NCBI RefSeq assembly: GCF_014646695.1
Contig: NZ_BMNT01000019.1
Coordinates: forward strand, 119,013 to 173,287
DNA: 54,275 nt
Source of the DNA: Sphaerisporangium melleum
GTDB lineage: Bacteria; Actinomycetota; Actinomycetes; Streptosporangiales; Streptosporangiaceae
Reading direction: 5' to 3'
Position numbers and translations under genes: made by a program. Shown piece by piece: positions 33,901 through 42,436 of this stretch; the first letter of the stretch is position 1; the number at the start of each line of letters is the position of its first letter. Under the pieces are notes generated by a model. That model worked only from the letters and a program-made list of their open reading frames with translations. It was not told the DNA's origin and did not search any database.

Positions 33901-36693
33901 CTGCGCCGGGGCCTCGCCGGCCACCGGCTCGGCCGGGCGGGCGACGGGCTGCAGGACGGTGCCGGTGATGCTGACCGCCGGAGCCTGCTCGGTGGGGTTC
34001 TGGAAGAAGGTGAACGTGGCGCCGACCTCCAGCGGCCGGACCAGCCGGCCGTGGAACAGCTCCTCGTGCACGACCGGCACGCCGGCGACGTACGCCGCGC
34101 CGGCCACGCGGAGCAGGCCGGTGAGCGACTCGTCGTCGGTGTCCAGCGCGAGCGCGGGCACGTCGGTGACCGAGGAGGCCAGGTTGCTGAGCACCCGGCC
34201 GGGGCCGACCTCGACGAGCAGGTCCATGTCCTTGGCGGCCGTCTCGACGGCCTGGGTGAACAGGACGGGGGCGGTGATCTGGTCGCGCAGCAGCTCCCGC
34301 ACGTCGGTGTCGGGGGGCAGCGTCACGCCGGTGACGGTGGAGACGACCGGCCGGTCGACCGGGCCGAACTCCTCATCGGCCAGGTAGGACGACAGCGCCT
34401 CGGCGGCCGGGGCCACCAGCGGCGAGTGGAAGGCGTGGGACACCGCGAGGCGGGTCCACTTCAGCCCGGCGGCGGTGGCCTTGCGGCCGAACTCCTCGAT
34501 CGCCTCGACCGGGCCGGCGACGACCGTCTGCTCGGGGCCGTTGTACCCGGCGATGACGACGGGCAGCTCGCCGGTCAGCTCGGTCACCGTGTCCGGCGTC
34601 GCGCGGACGCTGGCCATGGTGCCCGAGGCGCTGTGCTCGGTCATGGCCTTGCCGCGGACGCCGGCGACGCGCAGCAGCGCCTCCTCGTCCAGCGCGCCGG
34701 CCCAGTGCAGCGCCGAGATCTCGCCCAGGCTGTGCCCGACCGCGACGTCGGCCTCGACGCCGATGATGGACAGGGCGCGCAGCCCGGCCATCGATCCGGT
34801 GACGATGCGCGGCTGGGCCACCGCGGTGGCGACCATGTCGCCGCTGGTGGGCAGCGCCGCCTGCAGGTAGATCTCCTCGACCTCGGGGAAGCGCCGGCGC
34901 AGCGCGCCGCCGCTGGTGCCCCGTCCCGACCCCTGGCCGGGGAACAGGAAGCCGACCCGGGCCGGCCCTTCGGTGTGGCCGTAGAACGCCTTGCCGTCCG
35001 GGGTGAACAGCCGGGTCTCGCCGGAGTCCAGGGCGGCCAGCACCTTGCGGAGCTGGCGCTCGGCGTCCTCGGGCGAGGAGACGACCACCGCGGCGCGGTA
35101 GGGCAGGTCGCGCAGGCCGCGCTGGAGGGTCGCGGCGAGGTCGGCGATCTGGGCGTAGGACACCGTGACCACGAAGTCGGCCAGCTCGGCGACCCGCTCG
35201 CGCAGGCCGTCGGCGGTGGCGGCGTCGATGAGCAGCAGCTCGGCGTCCTGGAGCGAGGCGGCCAGGGTGCGGGTGCGCGTCGAGAGCGGGGTCCGCTTCC
35301 TCGGGCCGGTCTTCTCCAGCACGACGTGGGTGTTGATGCCGCCGAAGCCCATCGCGGTGATGCCCGCGCGCACCGGGGCGCCGGTCGGCCAGGGCTCGGC
35401 CTTGCGCAGCGCGCGCAGCGTCGCCCCGTCCCGGGCCAGCACCTCGTGCGGCTCGACGCAGCCGATGGCCGGCGGCAGCACCTGCTCGTGCACCGCCATG
35501 GTGGCCTTGATCAGACCGGCGATGCCGGCGGCGGCCTTGGCGTGGCCGATCATCCCCTTGATGGAGGTGACCGCCGCGGGGGCGGCCGAGGCGTCGGCCT
35601 CGGCCCTGGCCTCCGACAGCGCCGTCAGCTCGGTGGCGTCGCCGACCGCGGTGCCGGTGCCGTGGCCCTCGAACAGCTCCACGGTCTCGATGCCGAACCC
35701 GGCCCGCTCGTAGGCCCGCCGGAGCGCCAGCTTGTAGCCGCTGACCTCGGGCCGGGTCATGCCGCCCTTGCCGTCGGAGGAGATGCCGTAGCCGGCGATG
35801 GTGGCGTAGATGCGGCGGCGGGCCTTGACGGCCTCGTCCTCGCGCATCAGCACGATCATGCCGCAGCCCTCGCCCGGCCAGAAGCCGTTGGAGTGCCGGT
35901 CGTAGAGCCGGAACTCGCTCTTGGCCAGCGCCCCGGTCTTGGCGAAGCCGACGATCTCGAACGGGTCGATGGACAGGTCCACGCCGCCCGCGATCGCCAC
36001 GTCGACGTCGCCGTCCTGCAGCGCCTTGCAGGCCGTCGTGACCGACAGCAGCGAGGAGGAGCAGGCGCCGTCGACGATGTAGCCGCCGCCGTTGAGGTCG
36101 AAGTAGTTGCAGATGCGGCCGGCGATGGTGTTGGCCAGGCCGCCGGCCAGGGTGTCCTCGTCGATGCCGGGGAACGGGCTCTTGTAGGTCGCCTCCAGGC
36201 CGGCCAGGAAGGTGGCCAGCCGGTCGTCGTCCCAGCCCTGGTCCTTGAGCGCGGCGGCGACGGTGCGCTTGACGTACGGCCAGCGCAGTCGCATCACGTT
36301 GGCGCGGGTGAACTCGCCGGTCAGGGTGTTGCCGACCACCACGCCGGTACGTTCCCGGGGCAGGCCCTCCGCCCCGGGGAAGCCGGCGTCGGCCAGCGCC
36401 TGGCCCGCCATGTCCAGGGCGAGCCAGTGCGTGAGGTCGGTGGAGCGGTACGTGCTGCCGCCGATCTTGTAGCCGACGCGGTCGAACTCGTAGCCCTCGA
36501 TGACGGCGGCGGTACGCGCGTAGAAGGTGTCGGGGTGCGCCGGGTCGGCGTTCCAGTAGTCCTCCAGCCGCATGCGCACGTCGGGCAGCCTGCGGAACGC
36601 GCGCCGGCCGGCGACGGCGTTCTCCCAGAGCTCCCTCGGCGACGCGGCGTCCGGATACCGGCACGCCATGCCGACGATCGCGATCCTGGTCAT
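30901..36693 (-). CDS. pksE: Iterative enediyne polyketide synthase (PKSE)
   Basis: A 1930-aa type I iterative PKS, the usual PKSE size, which makes the polyene precursor from malonyl-CoA. KS (about 1-460): Cys211 in DGACSSSL, His344 in EGHGTGT and His384 in IGHAKAA. AT (about 580-880): Ser655 in GHSLGE. ACP (about 940-1015): DELHLSSVTV, phosphopantetheine probably on Ser973. KR (about 1200-1440): LLVTGGGKGI and catalytic Tyr1352 in HYSTANDW. DH (about 1450-1730): His1482 in DHLLDGNLLFP. The C-terminal PPTase-like region (about 1740-1930) lacks the expected GCDxE Asp (Ala1827) and the WxxxE..K motif (VLAAAAALEG at 1868-1877), so it may be inactive. The ATG at 36693 overlaps the unbU stop by four bases. 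Confidence 0.98.
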   Translation of the reverse strand: MTRIAIVGMACRYPDAASPRELWENAVAGRRAFRRLPDVRMRLEDYWNADPAHPDTFYARTAAVIEGYEFDRVGYKIGGSTYRSTDLTHWLALDMAGQALADAGFPGAEGLPRERTGVVVGNTLTGEFTRANVMRLRWPYVKRTVAAALKDQGWDDDRLATFLAGLEATYKSPFPGIDEDTLAGGLANTIAGRICNYFDLNGGGYIVDGACSSSLLSVTTACKALQDGDVDVAIAGGVDLSIDPFEIVGFAKTGALAKSEFRLYDRHSNGFWPGEGCGMIVLMREDEAVKARRRIYATIAGYGISSDGKGGMTRPEVSGYKLALRRAYERAGFGIETVELFEGHGTGTAVGDATELTALSEARAEADASAAPAAVTSIKGMIGHAKAAAGIAGLIKATMAVHEQVLPPAIGCVEPHEVLARDGATLRALRKAEPWPTGAPVRAGITAMGFGGINTHVVLEKTGPRKRTPLSTRTRTLAASLQDAELLLIDAATADGLRERVAELADFVVTVSYAQIADLAATLQRGLRDLPYRAAVVVSSPEDAERQLRKVLAALDSGETRLFTPDGKAFYGHTEGPARVGFLFPGQGSGRGTSGGALRRRFPEVEEIYLQAALPTSGDMVATAVAQPRIVTGSMAGLRALSIIGVEADVAVGHSLGEISALHWAGALDEEALLRVAGVRGKAMTEHSASGTMASVRATPDTVTELTGELPVVIAGYNGPEQTVVAGPVEAIEEFGRKATAAGLKWTRLAVSHAFHSPLVAPAAEALSSYLADEEFGPVDRPVVSTVTGVTLPPDTDVRELLRDQITAPVLFTQAVETAAKDMDLLVEVGPGRVLSNLASSVTDVPALALDTDDESLTGLLRVAGAAYVAGVPVVHEELFHGRLVRPLEVGATFTFFQNPTEQAPAVSITGTVLQPVARPAEPVAGEAPAQPAGEGAETSIDLLRRLAAERAELPLEMVGPDSRPLDELHLSSVTVMHIIDQATQRLGVPASKAPTNLATASLRELSEALDELLAGGADTAEAAAPSVVAGAAPWARPFRVDLDELPLPPRTSPQENGPWQLYTAGDAPLAGALREALERGKVGGGILVALPPDCAEEHLEQALLAAKSAVAAVPGTRFVLVEHDRGAAGLAKTLQLEAPHLRTTIVHVPVTPEAVGWVVGEVAATTRFSEAFYDAEGVRRVPTLRAMPARAERTELPLGADDVLLVTGGGKGITAECALAVATDTGAKLAVLGRSDPAKDAELADNLRRMADSGVAVHYARADVTDADQVRAGIAELEAALGQVTGVLHGAGRNEPSGLTTLDMAAFRRTFAPKIDGLRNVLDAVDQGRLRLLVTFGSIIGRAGLHGEAHYSTANDWLAGLTCGVGEANEDCRAICMEWSVWSDVGMGERLSVVEGLSRKGIAPITPEQGVQIMRRLVADPDAPSVVVISGRAEGVDTVRREEPQLPLLRFVDKPLIRYHGVEMVVEAEMNAGTDLYLADHLLDGNLLFPAVFGMEAMAQVAAATTGEEAAPVIEEAEFLRPIIVPPEGSTTIRVAATVVDDGEVRVAIRSAETGYEVDHFRARLRYTADGAPDGPPEQVGAGLPPVPLDPPSEMYGDVLFQGGRFHRLRRYHRAAARHVDADVAALDARNWFAGFLSGELLLGDPGMRDALMHGNQVCVPDATLLPVGIERIWPGGAALADAGQLRYCATERFHQGDTYIYDIAVRDAAGEVVERWEGLRLQAVRKKDGRGPWVAPLLGSYLERTHEDLTGTRAAIAVEPFPGADDDAARAERTVVAAGRALGRAAELAQGSGGRTLTDDGRTVSAAHGAGVTLCVVAEGVAGAAVEAVTERTAQEWAELLGANASLAERIAEATGEEYGTAATRVLAAAAALEGAGLPAGGPVTLTAEPRGAWAVLSCGGGHVSTLVTTLRDAPGPVVFAVLTEGRP

Positions 36694-37700
36694 ACCGTGG
36701 CGACCTTCTGCTCCGGGGCGGCAACCTGGTCGACGGGGAACTCGGCCACCGCCTGGAGGGCCGCCTGGGCCTCGCGCTGCTCACGCGCCTTGTTGACGAA
36801 GTGGACGGCCCAGAAGAACCCGCCGCGGATGGCGCAGACGCCGGCGACGGCGAAGAACAGGGCGTAGGAGATGTGGATGGCGGTCAGCACGCCGTACATG
36901 AGGGCGACACCGCCGCCGAAGAGCACCTGGTTGGCCGGGCGCGAGGGGCTCGTACCCGGGTCGGTGATCATGTAGTTGCTGAACAGCACGAACGCGACGC
37001 CGGTCATCATGCCGAGCGCGGCGGGGATGGAGGTACCGAACAGCAGGCCGCGCACGATCGACTGGAGGGCGAAGACGCCGACCCAGCCCATGATCAGCGG
37101 CATTCTGCCGGTCAGCTTCCCGTTGAGCATCGTGCCACCCAGGATGATCAGGCAGGGGATCGCCCAGTCGAAGAAGGTGTCGGTGTGCTCGGTGAAGTGG
37201 TACGGCGGGGCGATGCTGGCCCAGGGGAACAGCAGCAGGATGACCGCGATGCCGAAGTTCGACGGGTTCATGTAGTGCCGCATCCGGCCCTTGACCGGTG
37301 CCCGCAGCACCCATTTGGCGCCGACCGCCACCGTGATGCCGAAGATCAGCACCCAGATCTGGTCGTTGACGTAGGTCAGCATGTTCATGGCGAGGCTGGT
37401 GATGTGCGCCGGGTAGAGGAAGATCATCAGACCCTTGAAGCCGCCGCCCTTGTACCGCGGCGCGCGGCCCTCCACCTTGGCCCCGATCCACTCAAGGCCG
37501 ATCTCGATGCTGTAACCGGTGGCCAGGGCGATGAACGGCCACAGCCACGGCTGCTCGAACCCCAGGACCACGTAACCGAAGATGTTGAAGACCGAAATCG
37601 AGATCGCGAAGTTGCGCAGGGCGGTGACCACTTTGGGGTCATGGCGCGGCGGCGCCGCCGCGGGCTTGGACTCGGCCACGATGGGCGTTGACTCAGCCAT
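36690..37700 (-). CDS. unbU: Enediyne biosynthesis membrane protein UnbU (E5)
   Basis: A polytopic membrane protein of 336 aa, the E5/UnbU member of the enediyne PKS cassette. About ten helices are visible, for example ALRNFAISISVFNIFGYVVLGF, WPFIALATGYSIEIGLEWIG, GLMIFLYPAHITSLAMNML, IWVLIFGITVAVGAKWVL, GIAVILLLFPWASIAP and VALMYGVLTAIHISYALFF. The NPSNFGIAVILL and MITDPGTSPSRP motifs recall RnfD/NqrB-type flavin-linked subunits; whether a flavin is attached is unknown. The ATG at 37700 has AGGAG 11 nt upstream, and the stop overlaps the PKS start. It is essential in characterised enediyne pathways but without an assigned reaction. Confidence 0.95.
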   Translation of the reverse strand: MAESTPIVAESKPAAAPPRHDPKVVTALRNFAISISVFNIFGYVVLGFEQPWLWPFIALATGYSIEIGLEWIGAKVEGRAPRYKGGGFKGLMIFLYPAHITSLAMNMLTYVNDQIWVLIFGITVAVGAKWVLRAPVKGRMRHYMNPSNFGIAVILLLFPWASIAPPYHFTEHTDTFFDWAIPCLIILGGTMLNGKLTGRMPLIMGWVGVFALQSIVRGLLFGTSIPAALGMMTGVAFVLFSNYMITDPGTSPSRPANQVLFGGGVALMYGVLTAIHISYALFFAVAGVCAIRGGFFWAVHFVNKAREQREAQAALQAVAEFPVDQVAAPEQKVATV

Positions 37701-37705
37701 GTCGA

Positions 37706-39673
37706 TCACTTCTCCTTGGCCTGCAGGCCGAGCTCGATCGTGTGCCAGCCCGTGGCGAGCTGGACATCCTGTTCGTGTACCTGGCCGGTGCGGTCGCGCC
37801 ACTGGAGGTTCACGGTCAGCGGGCCGGTGACGTTCTTGCCGAGGCCGATGTGCACGTCGGTGGAACGCCGGCCGGAGTGACCGCTGCTGCCGTCGACACG
37901 GCCGACGTACATGCGCCCGTCCGGCGTCTTGACGCAGACCTGCGCGCCGGTGACCGGCGAGCCGGCCGCGGGGAGCGTGCCCGGGGAGGCGGGGGTGTCA
38001 CGGAGCAGCTTCAGGCCGAGGTAGGCGCCGGTGTCCGGGCTCTGGTTGGAGTAGAAGACCGGCTCGTCCCACTGGCGGGCGACCGCGAAGTCCAGGCGGC
38101 CGTCGCCGTCGGCGTCACCGGTGGCGATGCCGCGGGTCGGCGTGGGGATGGCGAGACCGAGGTCCTTGGCCATGTCGACGTACCGGCCCGAGGGGCCCTT
38201 GACGAAGAAGTGCAGCGTCTGGTGCCCGCCGATGTCGTCGCCGGCGCGGGCGTTCGGCCACCAGAACGGGTTCTGCAGCAACTGGTCGTTGGCGGTGGCG
38301 AGCTCCTGCAGCTGCGGCCAGCGGTCGGTCTGGCCCTTGACGAAGCCGGTGGCCTGCGCGATCTGCAGCTCGCCCCCGTTGTTGAAGTCGGCCATCTTGA
38401 TGTCCCAGCCCCAGCCCGACCAGGCGGTGCCGGAGGGCGCGCTCTCGTCCTTGAACGGCGCCACGCCACCGCGCATCTGCGCGGTCAGGTCCGCCTTGTC
38501 CTTGGCGGTGTTCATGTACTGGAAGTTGCTCTCCTCGATGCCCCACGAGGTGGTGATGTTGCTGACGAACATGTCGTAGAGGCCGTCGTGGTTCAGGTCG
38601 CCGAAGTCGACGCCCATGCCCTTGAAGGAGTCGTTGCCGACCGTCTTGGACTTGGGAATGATCGGCGAGCGCACGCCGGTGACCGGCGAGAGCTTGATGT
38701 GCCCCGGCGTGGACCGGTTGTAGAACATGCGGTCCGGACCGAAGTCGTTGGCCAGGTACAGCTCGGGAAGCAGGTCGCCGTCCAGGTCCGCGGCCGCGGC
38801 GCCGAGCTCCCAGCCCTTGGAGGCCTCCTCGGGCAGGACGTTGTCGAGGCACTGGTAGGTGACCGAGGGGGTGGCGCCGGTGGAGGAGCCGGTCCAGCGG
38901 AAGAAGTAGTCCTCGCCGCCGTTGAGGCCCTCCGACATCGAGTGGTTCATGTGGACGCCGCCCTCGGCGGTCGGGTCCAGGACCGGGCTGTCGGCGAAGT
39001 AGTTGCCGATGAAGATGTCGTCGTGGCCGTCGCCGTCGAAGTCGGCGACGGTCGCCGCGTTGGTGTTCCACTCCGCGCCGATGTAGACGCCGTTCTTGGA
39101 GTTGGGGCCCGAGACCAGCTCGGTGGGCTGGTAGGCGGTGGCGTCCAGCTTGGTCGCGCCCGGCTTGGCCAGGTAGATGATCGGCGTACGGCCCCACATG
39201 TAGACCAGCAGGTCGAGGCGGCCGTCCTCGTTGTAGTCACCGGGGACACAGCCCATGGGCGCCATGTGGTCGTTCATCGGCAGCGGGGCCGGGTTCAGCG
39301 CGAACGGCGCGTACCGCGAGCCGCCGGCGCCGGGGGTGGGCGTCACCACGGCCTGGTCGATGCGGGTGTCCACCAGGCACAGGTCGTTGGACAGCCCGTC
39401 ACCGTCGAGGTCGTTCATCGCGATGGCCGCACCGACCGAGGAGATCCAGGCGTCGATGTGCTCGTAGTCCTTGTTCACCTTGCGGATCGTCTGCTGCTGA
39501 TAGCCACTGGGCAACGCGATCGACAACGGCTTGAACTGGAACTTGCTGGCGATGGTCGCGGTCTCGGCCGCGGAGTACGACGGCAGGCGGGCGATCAGGA
39601 AGACACTCGTGACCAGCACGAGAGCGACGATTCCCGGTAGCTGCCTGCGCAGCCAGCCAAGGGTCGCGGTCAC
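37706..39673 (-). CDS. unbV: Enediyne biosynthesis protein UnbV (E4), FG-GAP/ASPIC repeats
   Basis: A 655-aa protein anchored or exported by one N-terminal hydrophobic helix (GIVALVLVTSVFLIARL, residues about 14-30). It then forms a calcium-binding-type beta-propeller with FG-GAP/VCBS repeats: DLDGDGLSND, DYNEDGRLDLL, DFDGDGHDDIF, DLDGDLLPELY, DLNHDGLYDMF and DADGDGRLDFA. The C-terminal ASPIC/UnbV domain ends with VNLQWRDRTGQVHEQDVQL. The start is GTG at 39673, overlapping the unbL stop (GTGA). It is part of the conserved E3-E4-E5-E-E10 set, and its reaction is unknown. Location outside the membrane suggests an interaction with UnbU during maturation or export. Confidence 0.95.
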   Translation of the reverse strand: MTATLGWLRRQLPGIVALVLVTSVFLIARLPSYSAAETATIASKFQFKPLSIALPSGYQQQTIRKVNKDYEHIDAWISSVGAAIAMNDLDGDGLSNDLCLVDTRIDQAVVTPTPGAGGSRYAPFALNPAPLPMNDHMAPMGCVPGDYNEDGRLDLLVYMWGRTPIIYLAKPGATKLDATAYQPTELVSGPNSKNGVYIGAEWNTNAATVADFDGDGHDDIFIGNYFADSPVLDPTAEGGVHMNHSMSEGLNGGEDYFFRWTGSSTGATPSVTYQCLDNVLPEEASKGWELGAAAADLDGDLLPELYLANDFGPDRMFYNRSTPGHIKLSPVTGVRSPIIPKSKTVGNDSFKGMGVDFGDLNHDGLYDMFVSNITTSWGIEESNFQYMNTAKDKADLTAQMRGGVAPFKDESAPSGTAWSGWGWDIKMADFNNGGELQIAQATGFVKGQTDRWPQLQELATANDQLLQNPFWWPNARAGDDIGGHQTLHFFVKGPSGRYVDMAKDLGLAIPTPTRGIATGDADGDGRLDFAVARQWDEPVFYSNQSPDTGAYLGLKLLRDTPASPGTLPAAGSPVTGAQVCVKTPDGRMYVGRVDGSSGHSGRRSTDVHIGLGKNVTGPLTVNLQWRDRTGQVHEQDVQLATGWHTIELGLQAKEK

Positions 39674-40647
39674 CGGCTAACACCTCCAAGAGAGACGAAC
39701 TGGTCGGCGATGCGCTGCCGCCACACCTCATAGGCCGGCACATCACCCTGAACTGGCTGATCGGGAATGGAGCCGTTGCTGATCCGCGCCGCCTCCTGCG
39801 GCGTCACGCCGCAGAACACCCGCGTCGCCACCTCCGTGGCGGGCACCACCAGGCCGGGCCGCACGCGGGCCTCGGCCGCGAACGCCGACCCCTGCGCGAG
39901 CTGGGGGCGGTACGGCCCGGCCAGCTCGGCGAACCTGCGCAACTCGTCCTCGGCCGCGCCGCACGCGTAGGTGGCGGCCAGACCGGTGCCGGCGTACAGG
40001 TCGCCGCGGCGGTGCTCGGGGAACTTGGCGATGAGCGAGGAGACCACCTCGACGTCGGTGCCGCCGACGAACCACAACGCGCGGCCGATGCCCTGGTCGA
40101 TGACCCGGTTGGCGTACGCGGCGGACCCGTCCGGCCACCGGAAGCCGGAGTCCTGGTACTGCCCGTGCACGTACTGGTCGGTCTTGAAGTAGGCCTGGTG
40201 GAAGCCGTAGCCGTCCAGCGCCAGCCACCGCAGCAGCGGGTCCGGCAGGTGGATCTTGGACCACAGCATCCGGGGCAGCCGCGCCATGGCCCAGCCCGCG
40301 CCGACGTAGATCAGGTAGACCTGCTCGGCGCCCCGTCCGGCGAGGGAGCCGGCCAGCTTGCCGCTGGTGGCGAGCGGAGTGGCGTCGAGGATGGCGTAGG
40401 CCATGCCGGCGCCCTCGTAGGCGAAGCCGCGGAACCTGTGGGGGATCTGCTCCAGGCGCTCCTCGGCCTCGGCGGGCGTACGCGCCTCGGCCGCGTACGC
40501 GTAGCCGGTGAGGAACATCTCACCGACGGTCTCCAGCAGTTCTCGCGCCGCGTCGTCCTTCACGTGGAAACCGCGCGTCGCGAGTTTCGTCTCGTGTACG
40601 CCGGGTGTGATGATACGCCGCCGTAAATTCCTCAGAAGGCCGGCCAA
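39670..40647 (-). CDS. unbL: Enediyne biosynthesis protein UnbL (E3), DUF1702
   Basis: A 325-aa DUF1702 protein, first gene of the PKS operon. Family landmarks are the start LLRNLRRRIITPGVHETKLATRGF, FRGFAYEGAGMAYAILDA, YLIYVGAGWAMARLPR, LLRWLALDGYGFHQAYF, DQGIGRALWFVGGTDV and YAGTGLAATYACGA. The start appears to be TTG at 40647 with GGGAGAGGGA directly upstream; no ATG or GTG fits the conserved N-terminus. Codon 8 is TTA (40624-40626), so translation of the whole coupled operon may depend on the bldA tRNA. The biochemical role is unknown, but the family is nearly confined to enediyne loci. Confidence 0.94.
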   Translation of the reverse strand: MAGLLRNLRRRIITPGVHETKLATRGFHVKDDAARELLETVGEMFLTGYAYAAEARTPAEAEERLEQIPHRFRGFAYEGAGMAYAILDATPLATSGKLAGSLAGRGAEQVYLIYVGAGWAMARLPRMLWSKIHLPDPLLRWLALDGYGFHQAYFKTDQYVHGQYQDSGFRWPDGSAAYANRVIDQGIGRALWFVGGTDVEVVSSLIAKFPEHRRGDLYAGTGLAATYACGAAEDELRRFAELAGPYRPQLAQGSAFAAEARVRPGLVVPATEVATRVFCGVTPQEAARISNGSIPDQPVQGDVPAYEVWRQRIADQFVSLGGVSR

Positions 40648-40942
40648 TTCCCTCTCCCTCCCCCGGGGGTTTTCCTGCTCCGTGGGGTGATCTGTGTATA
40701 GAATGTAGCCATACGGGCGTACTGAAGAGCCACTTCAAACGTGCTCACTCGGTGCCCTGTTCTCCGTGCGGGCATGCGGAAATGCCGTGCGAAATCAACC
40801 CGCACGCCGCGGAGAAACGAAATCTCATAATCAGCGGCCCCGGTTTCCCGGGGCCGCGGCATTTCCGCCGGGCGCGTTCGCACGCCGCCGACGGCCTGCG
40901 CGGGCCGTTCGGGCGGCGGGCGCCCGGCGGGCGCCCGCTACG
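40648..40942. promoter_or_regulatory. Promoter region of the PKS operon
   Basis: An AT-richer stretch (40690-40830) between the two DUF1702 genes. On the minus strand, TATACA at 40696-40701 could serve as a -10 box. A copy of the recurrent motif (GTACGCCCGTATGG) is at 40709-40724. The terminator of the upstream DUF1702 gene (40834-40857) implies that the PKS operon has its own promoter here. Confidence 0.5.
40834..40857 (-). terminator. Terminator of the DUF1702 paralogue
   Basis: GCGGCCCCGG and its complement form a 10-bp stem with a 4-nt loop, 86 bp beyond the leftward stop at 40943. AT-rich sequence follows on the minus strand. Confidence 0.75.
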
Positions 40943-41935
40943 TCAGCGGGCGACGCGCTCGGCGGCGGCGCTGAAGTGCGCGCGCACCGCGCGGCGCCAC
41001 AGCTCGTACGCCGGCACCGCCCCCGGGCCGGCCTCGACGGCGGTGGCGTCGGCCAGCGCGACGGCCGCCGGCATCGACAGGCCGGCGAGCACCGAGGCGG
41101 CGACCTCGGTGTGCTCGGGGACGAACCCGGAGAAGTCCCGCGCCTTGGCGGCGAAGACCGAGCCCTGGGCCAGCTCGGGCAAGTACTCTCCCGCCGCGTC
41201 GCGCAGCGCGGCCAGCCCTTCGGCGGTGGACCCGCCGGCGAACGTGGCCGCCAGCCCGACGCCGCTCCACAGGTCGGGCCGCCGCCCGGAGGCGAAGCCC
41301 GCCACCCGGGCGGCGATGCCGGGGACGTCGCCACCGTGGATGAACCACAGGGCGCGGCCGATGCCCTGGTCGACGGCGCGCAGGAAGTAGTCCGGGTCGC
41401 CCTCCCAGGCGTAGGGGGCGGGGACGCGCTGCTCGTCGACCCAGCGGCGGGTCTCGAAGTAGGCCCGGTCGAAGCCGTAGCCGTCGACGGCCAGCCAGCT
41501 CATCGTGGGGTAGTACGCCGACCCGCTGAGGTCGGGCATGACCTTCTTCCACAGCGGACGGGGCAGCCGGGCCATGGCGAAGCCGATGCCGATGTAGGTG
41601 AGGAAGATGTGCGGCTGTCCGGGGCCGAGCAGCAGGTCTCGGGTGCGGTGGCCGCGCCCGCCCGCCATCGCGTCCAGCACGGTGAAGGCCATGGTCGCGC
41701 CCTCATAGGCGAAGCCGAGCATCTCGGGGTTCACCAGGCCGAGGCGGCGCTCGACCTCCCACTGGTCGCGTGCGTCGATGCCCCACTCGAAGCCGCAGAT
41801 CACCGCCTGCGGGATCGCCTCCAGCTTGCGCGTCGCGTCCGAGGGCACGGCGGGGAAACCCCGTGCGCCGAATGTCACCTCGGCCAGCGATGGAGTCAGC
41901 ACGAGCCTGCGCAGAGAACCGATCAAGGTAGGCAT
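40943..41935 (-). CDS. Second DUF1702 (UnbL-like) protein, E2/E3-type paralogue
   Basis: A 330-aa DUF1702 protein, clearly paralogous to UnbL 300 bp downstream: it shares the LRRLVLTP start, LGFAYEGATMAFTVLDAM, IFLTYIGIGFAMARLPRPLWKK, SWLAVDGYGFDRAYF, VDQGIGRALWFIHGGDVPGI, GVGLAATFAGG and the C-terminal VPAYELWRRAVRAHF. I chose the ATG at 41935 (GAGGAG 4 nt upstream) over one at 41953. It has its own terminator, so it is transcribed apart from the PKS operon. I recall that several nine-membered enediyne clusters carry two such genes, but cannot verify this here. Function unknown. Confidence 0.9.
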   Translation of the reverse strand: MPTLIGSLRRLVLTPSLAEVTFGARGFPAVPSDATRKLEAIPQAVICGFEWGIDARDQWEVERRLGLVNPEMLGFAYEGATMAFTVLDAMAGGRGHRTRDLLLGPGQPHIFLTYIGIGFAMARLPRPLWKKVMPDLSGSAYYPTMSWLAVDGYGFDRAYFETRRWVDEQRVPAPYAWEGDPDYFLRAVDQGIGRALWFIHGGDVPGIAARVAGFASGRRPDLWSGVGLAATFAGGSTAEGLAALRDAAGEYLPELAQGSVFAAKARDFSGFVPEHTEVAASVLAGLSMPAAVALADATAVEAGPGAVPAYELWRRAVRAHFSAAAERVAR

Positions 41936-42436
41936 AATGCTCCTCGTCTTCACCGTCGGCCAATTGACGGTTCCATACCCCGCCGAACCATTTCATGGTG
42001 ATATGCCGGACGGTTAAGCGACATCTCCCGTATTGCCAAGCTCGGTGGACCTATTTGAATCTGGGGATGACCGCGGGCGAGCAGGGGTGATGGCGCCCGG
42101 ACCCGGAGCGGCCCGATGTCGTGGCCACGGGGAGCCGCTTGATCGAAAGGCGCCGGCCGGGTGAAATCCGATGCCGAGCGGTGCGGCATAAGGCTCAGCG
42201 GGGGCCGGGGAAAGGCACGATGGCACGGCGCGGCCGCCGCCGGAATGGAACGGCATCCGCCGTCCAGCGAGGACGGACGGCCTACGGCAGGCGCTCGCCG
42301 CCGTGATCGCCGGGCCGCGTACGACCGCACAGATCGCACTGCGGCGCGCGGCCGGCGCCCTGGACGCCGCGCTCACCGGCGCCCACCCTGGGCGCCCGGC
42401 GGCGGTCGGCTTGGACGGACGCGTCGCGGCGGGCCG
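41936..42436. other. Intergenic region upstream of the DUF1702 paralogue
   Basis: About 500 bp. The 41940-42060 part is AT-richer and likely carries the promoter for the DUF1702 paralogue on the minus strand. ORFs on both strands lack codon bias; I call no gene. Confidence 0.4.

Noticed and set aside
30895-36867. A 1990-codon open frame on the plus strand, antisense to the PKS
   Set aside because: It is the antisense shadow of the PKS in high-GC DNA: Asp/Gly/Arg/Val-rich and without any recognisable domain.
41703-41996. Short frame starting MKWFGGVWNRQLADGEDEEHY, overlapping the DUF1702 start
   Set aside because: Its first 25 residues look protein-like, but most of the frame is an out-of-frame shadow of the DUF1702 gene. 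The upstream part is more simply the AT-rich leader carrying the GAGGAG ribosome site.
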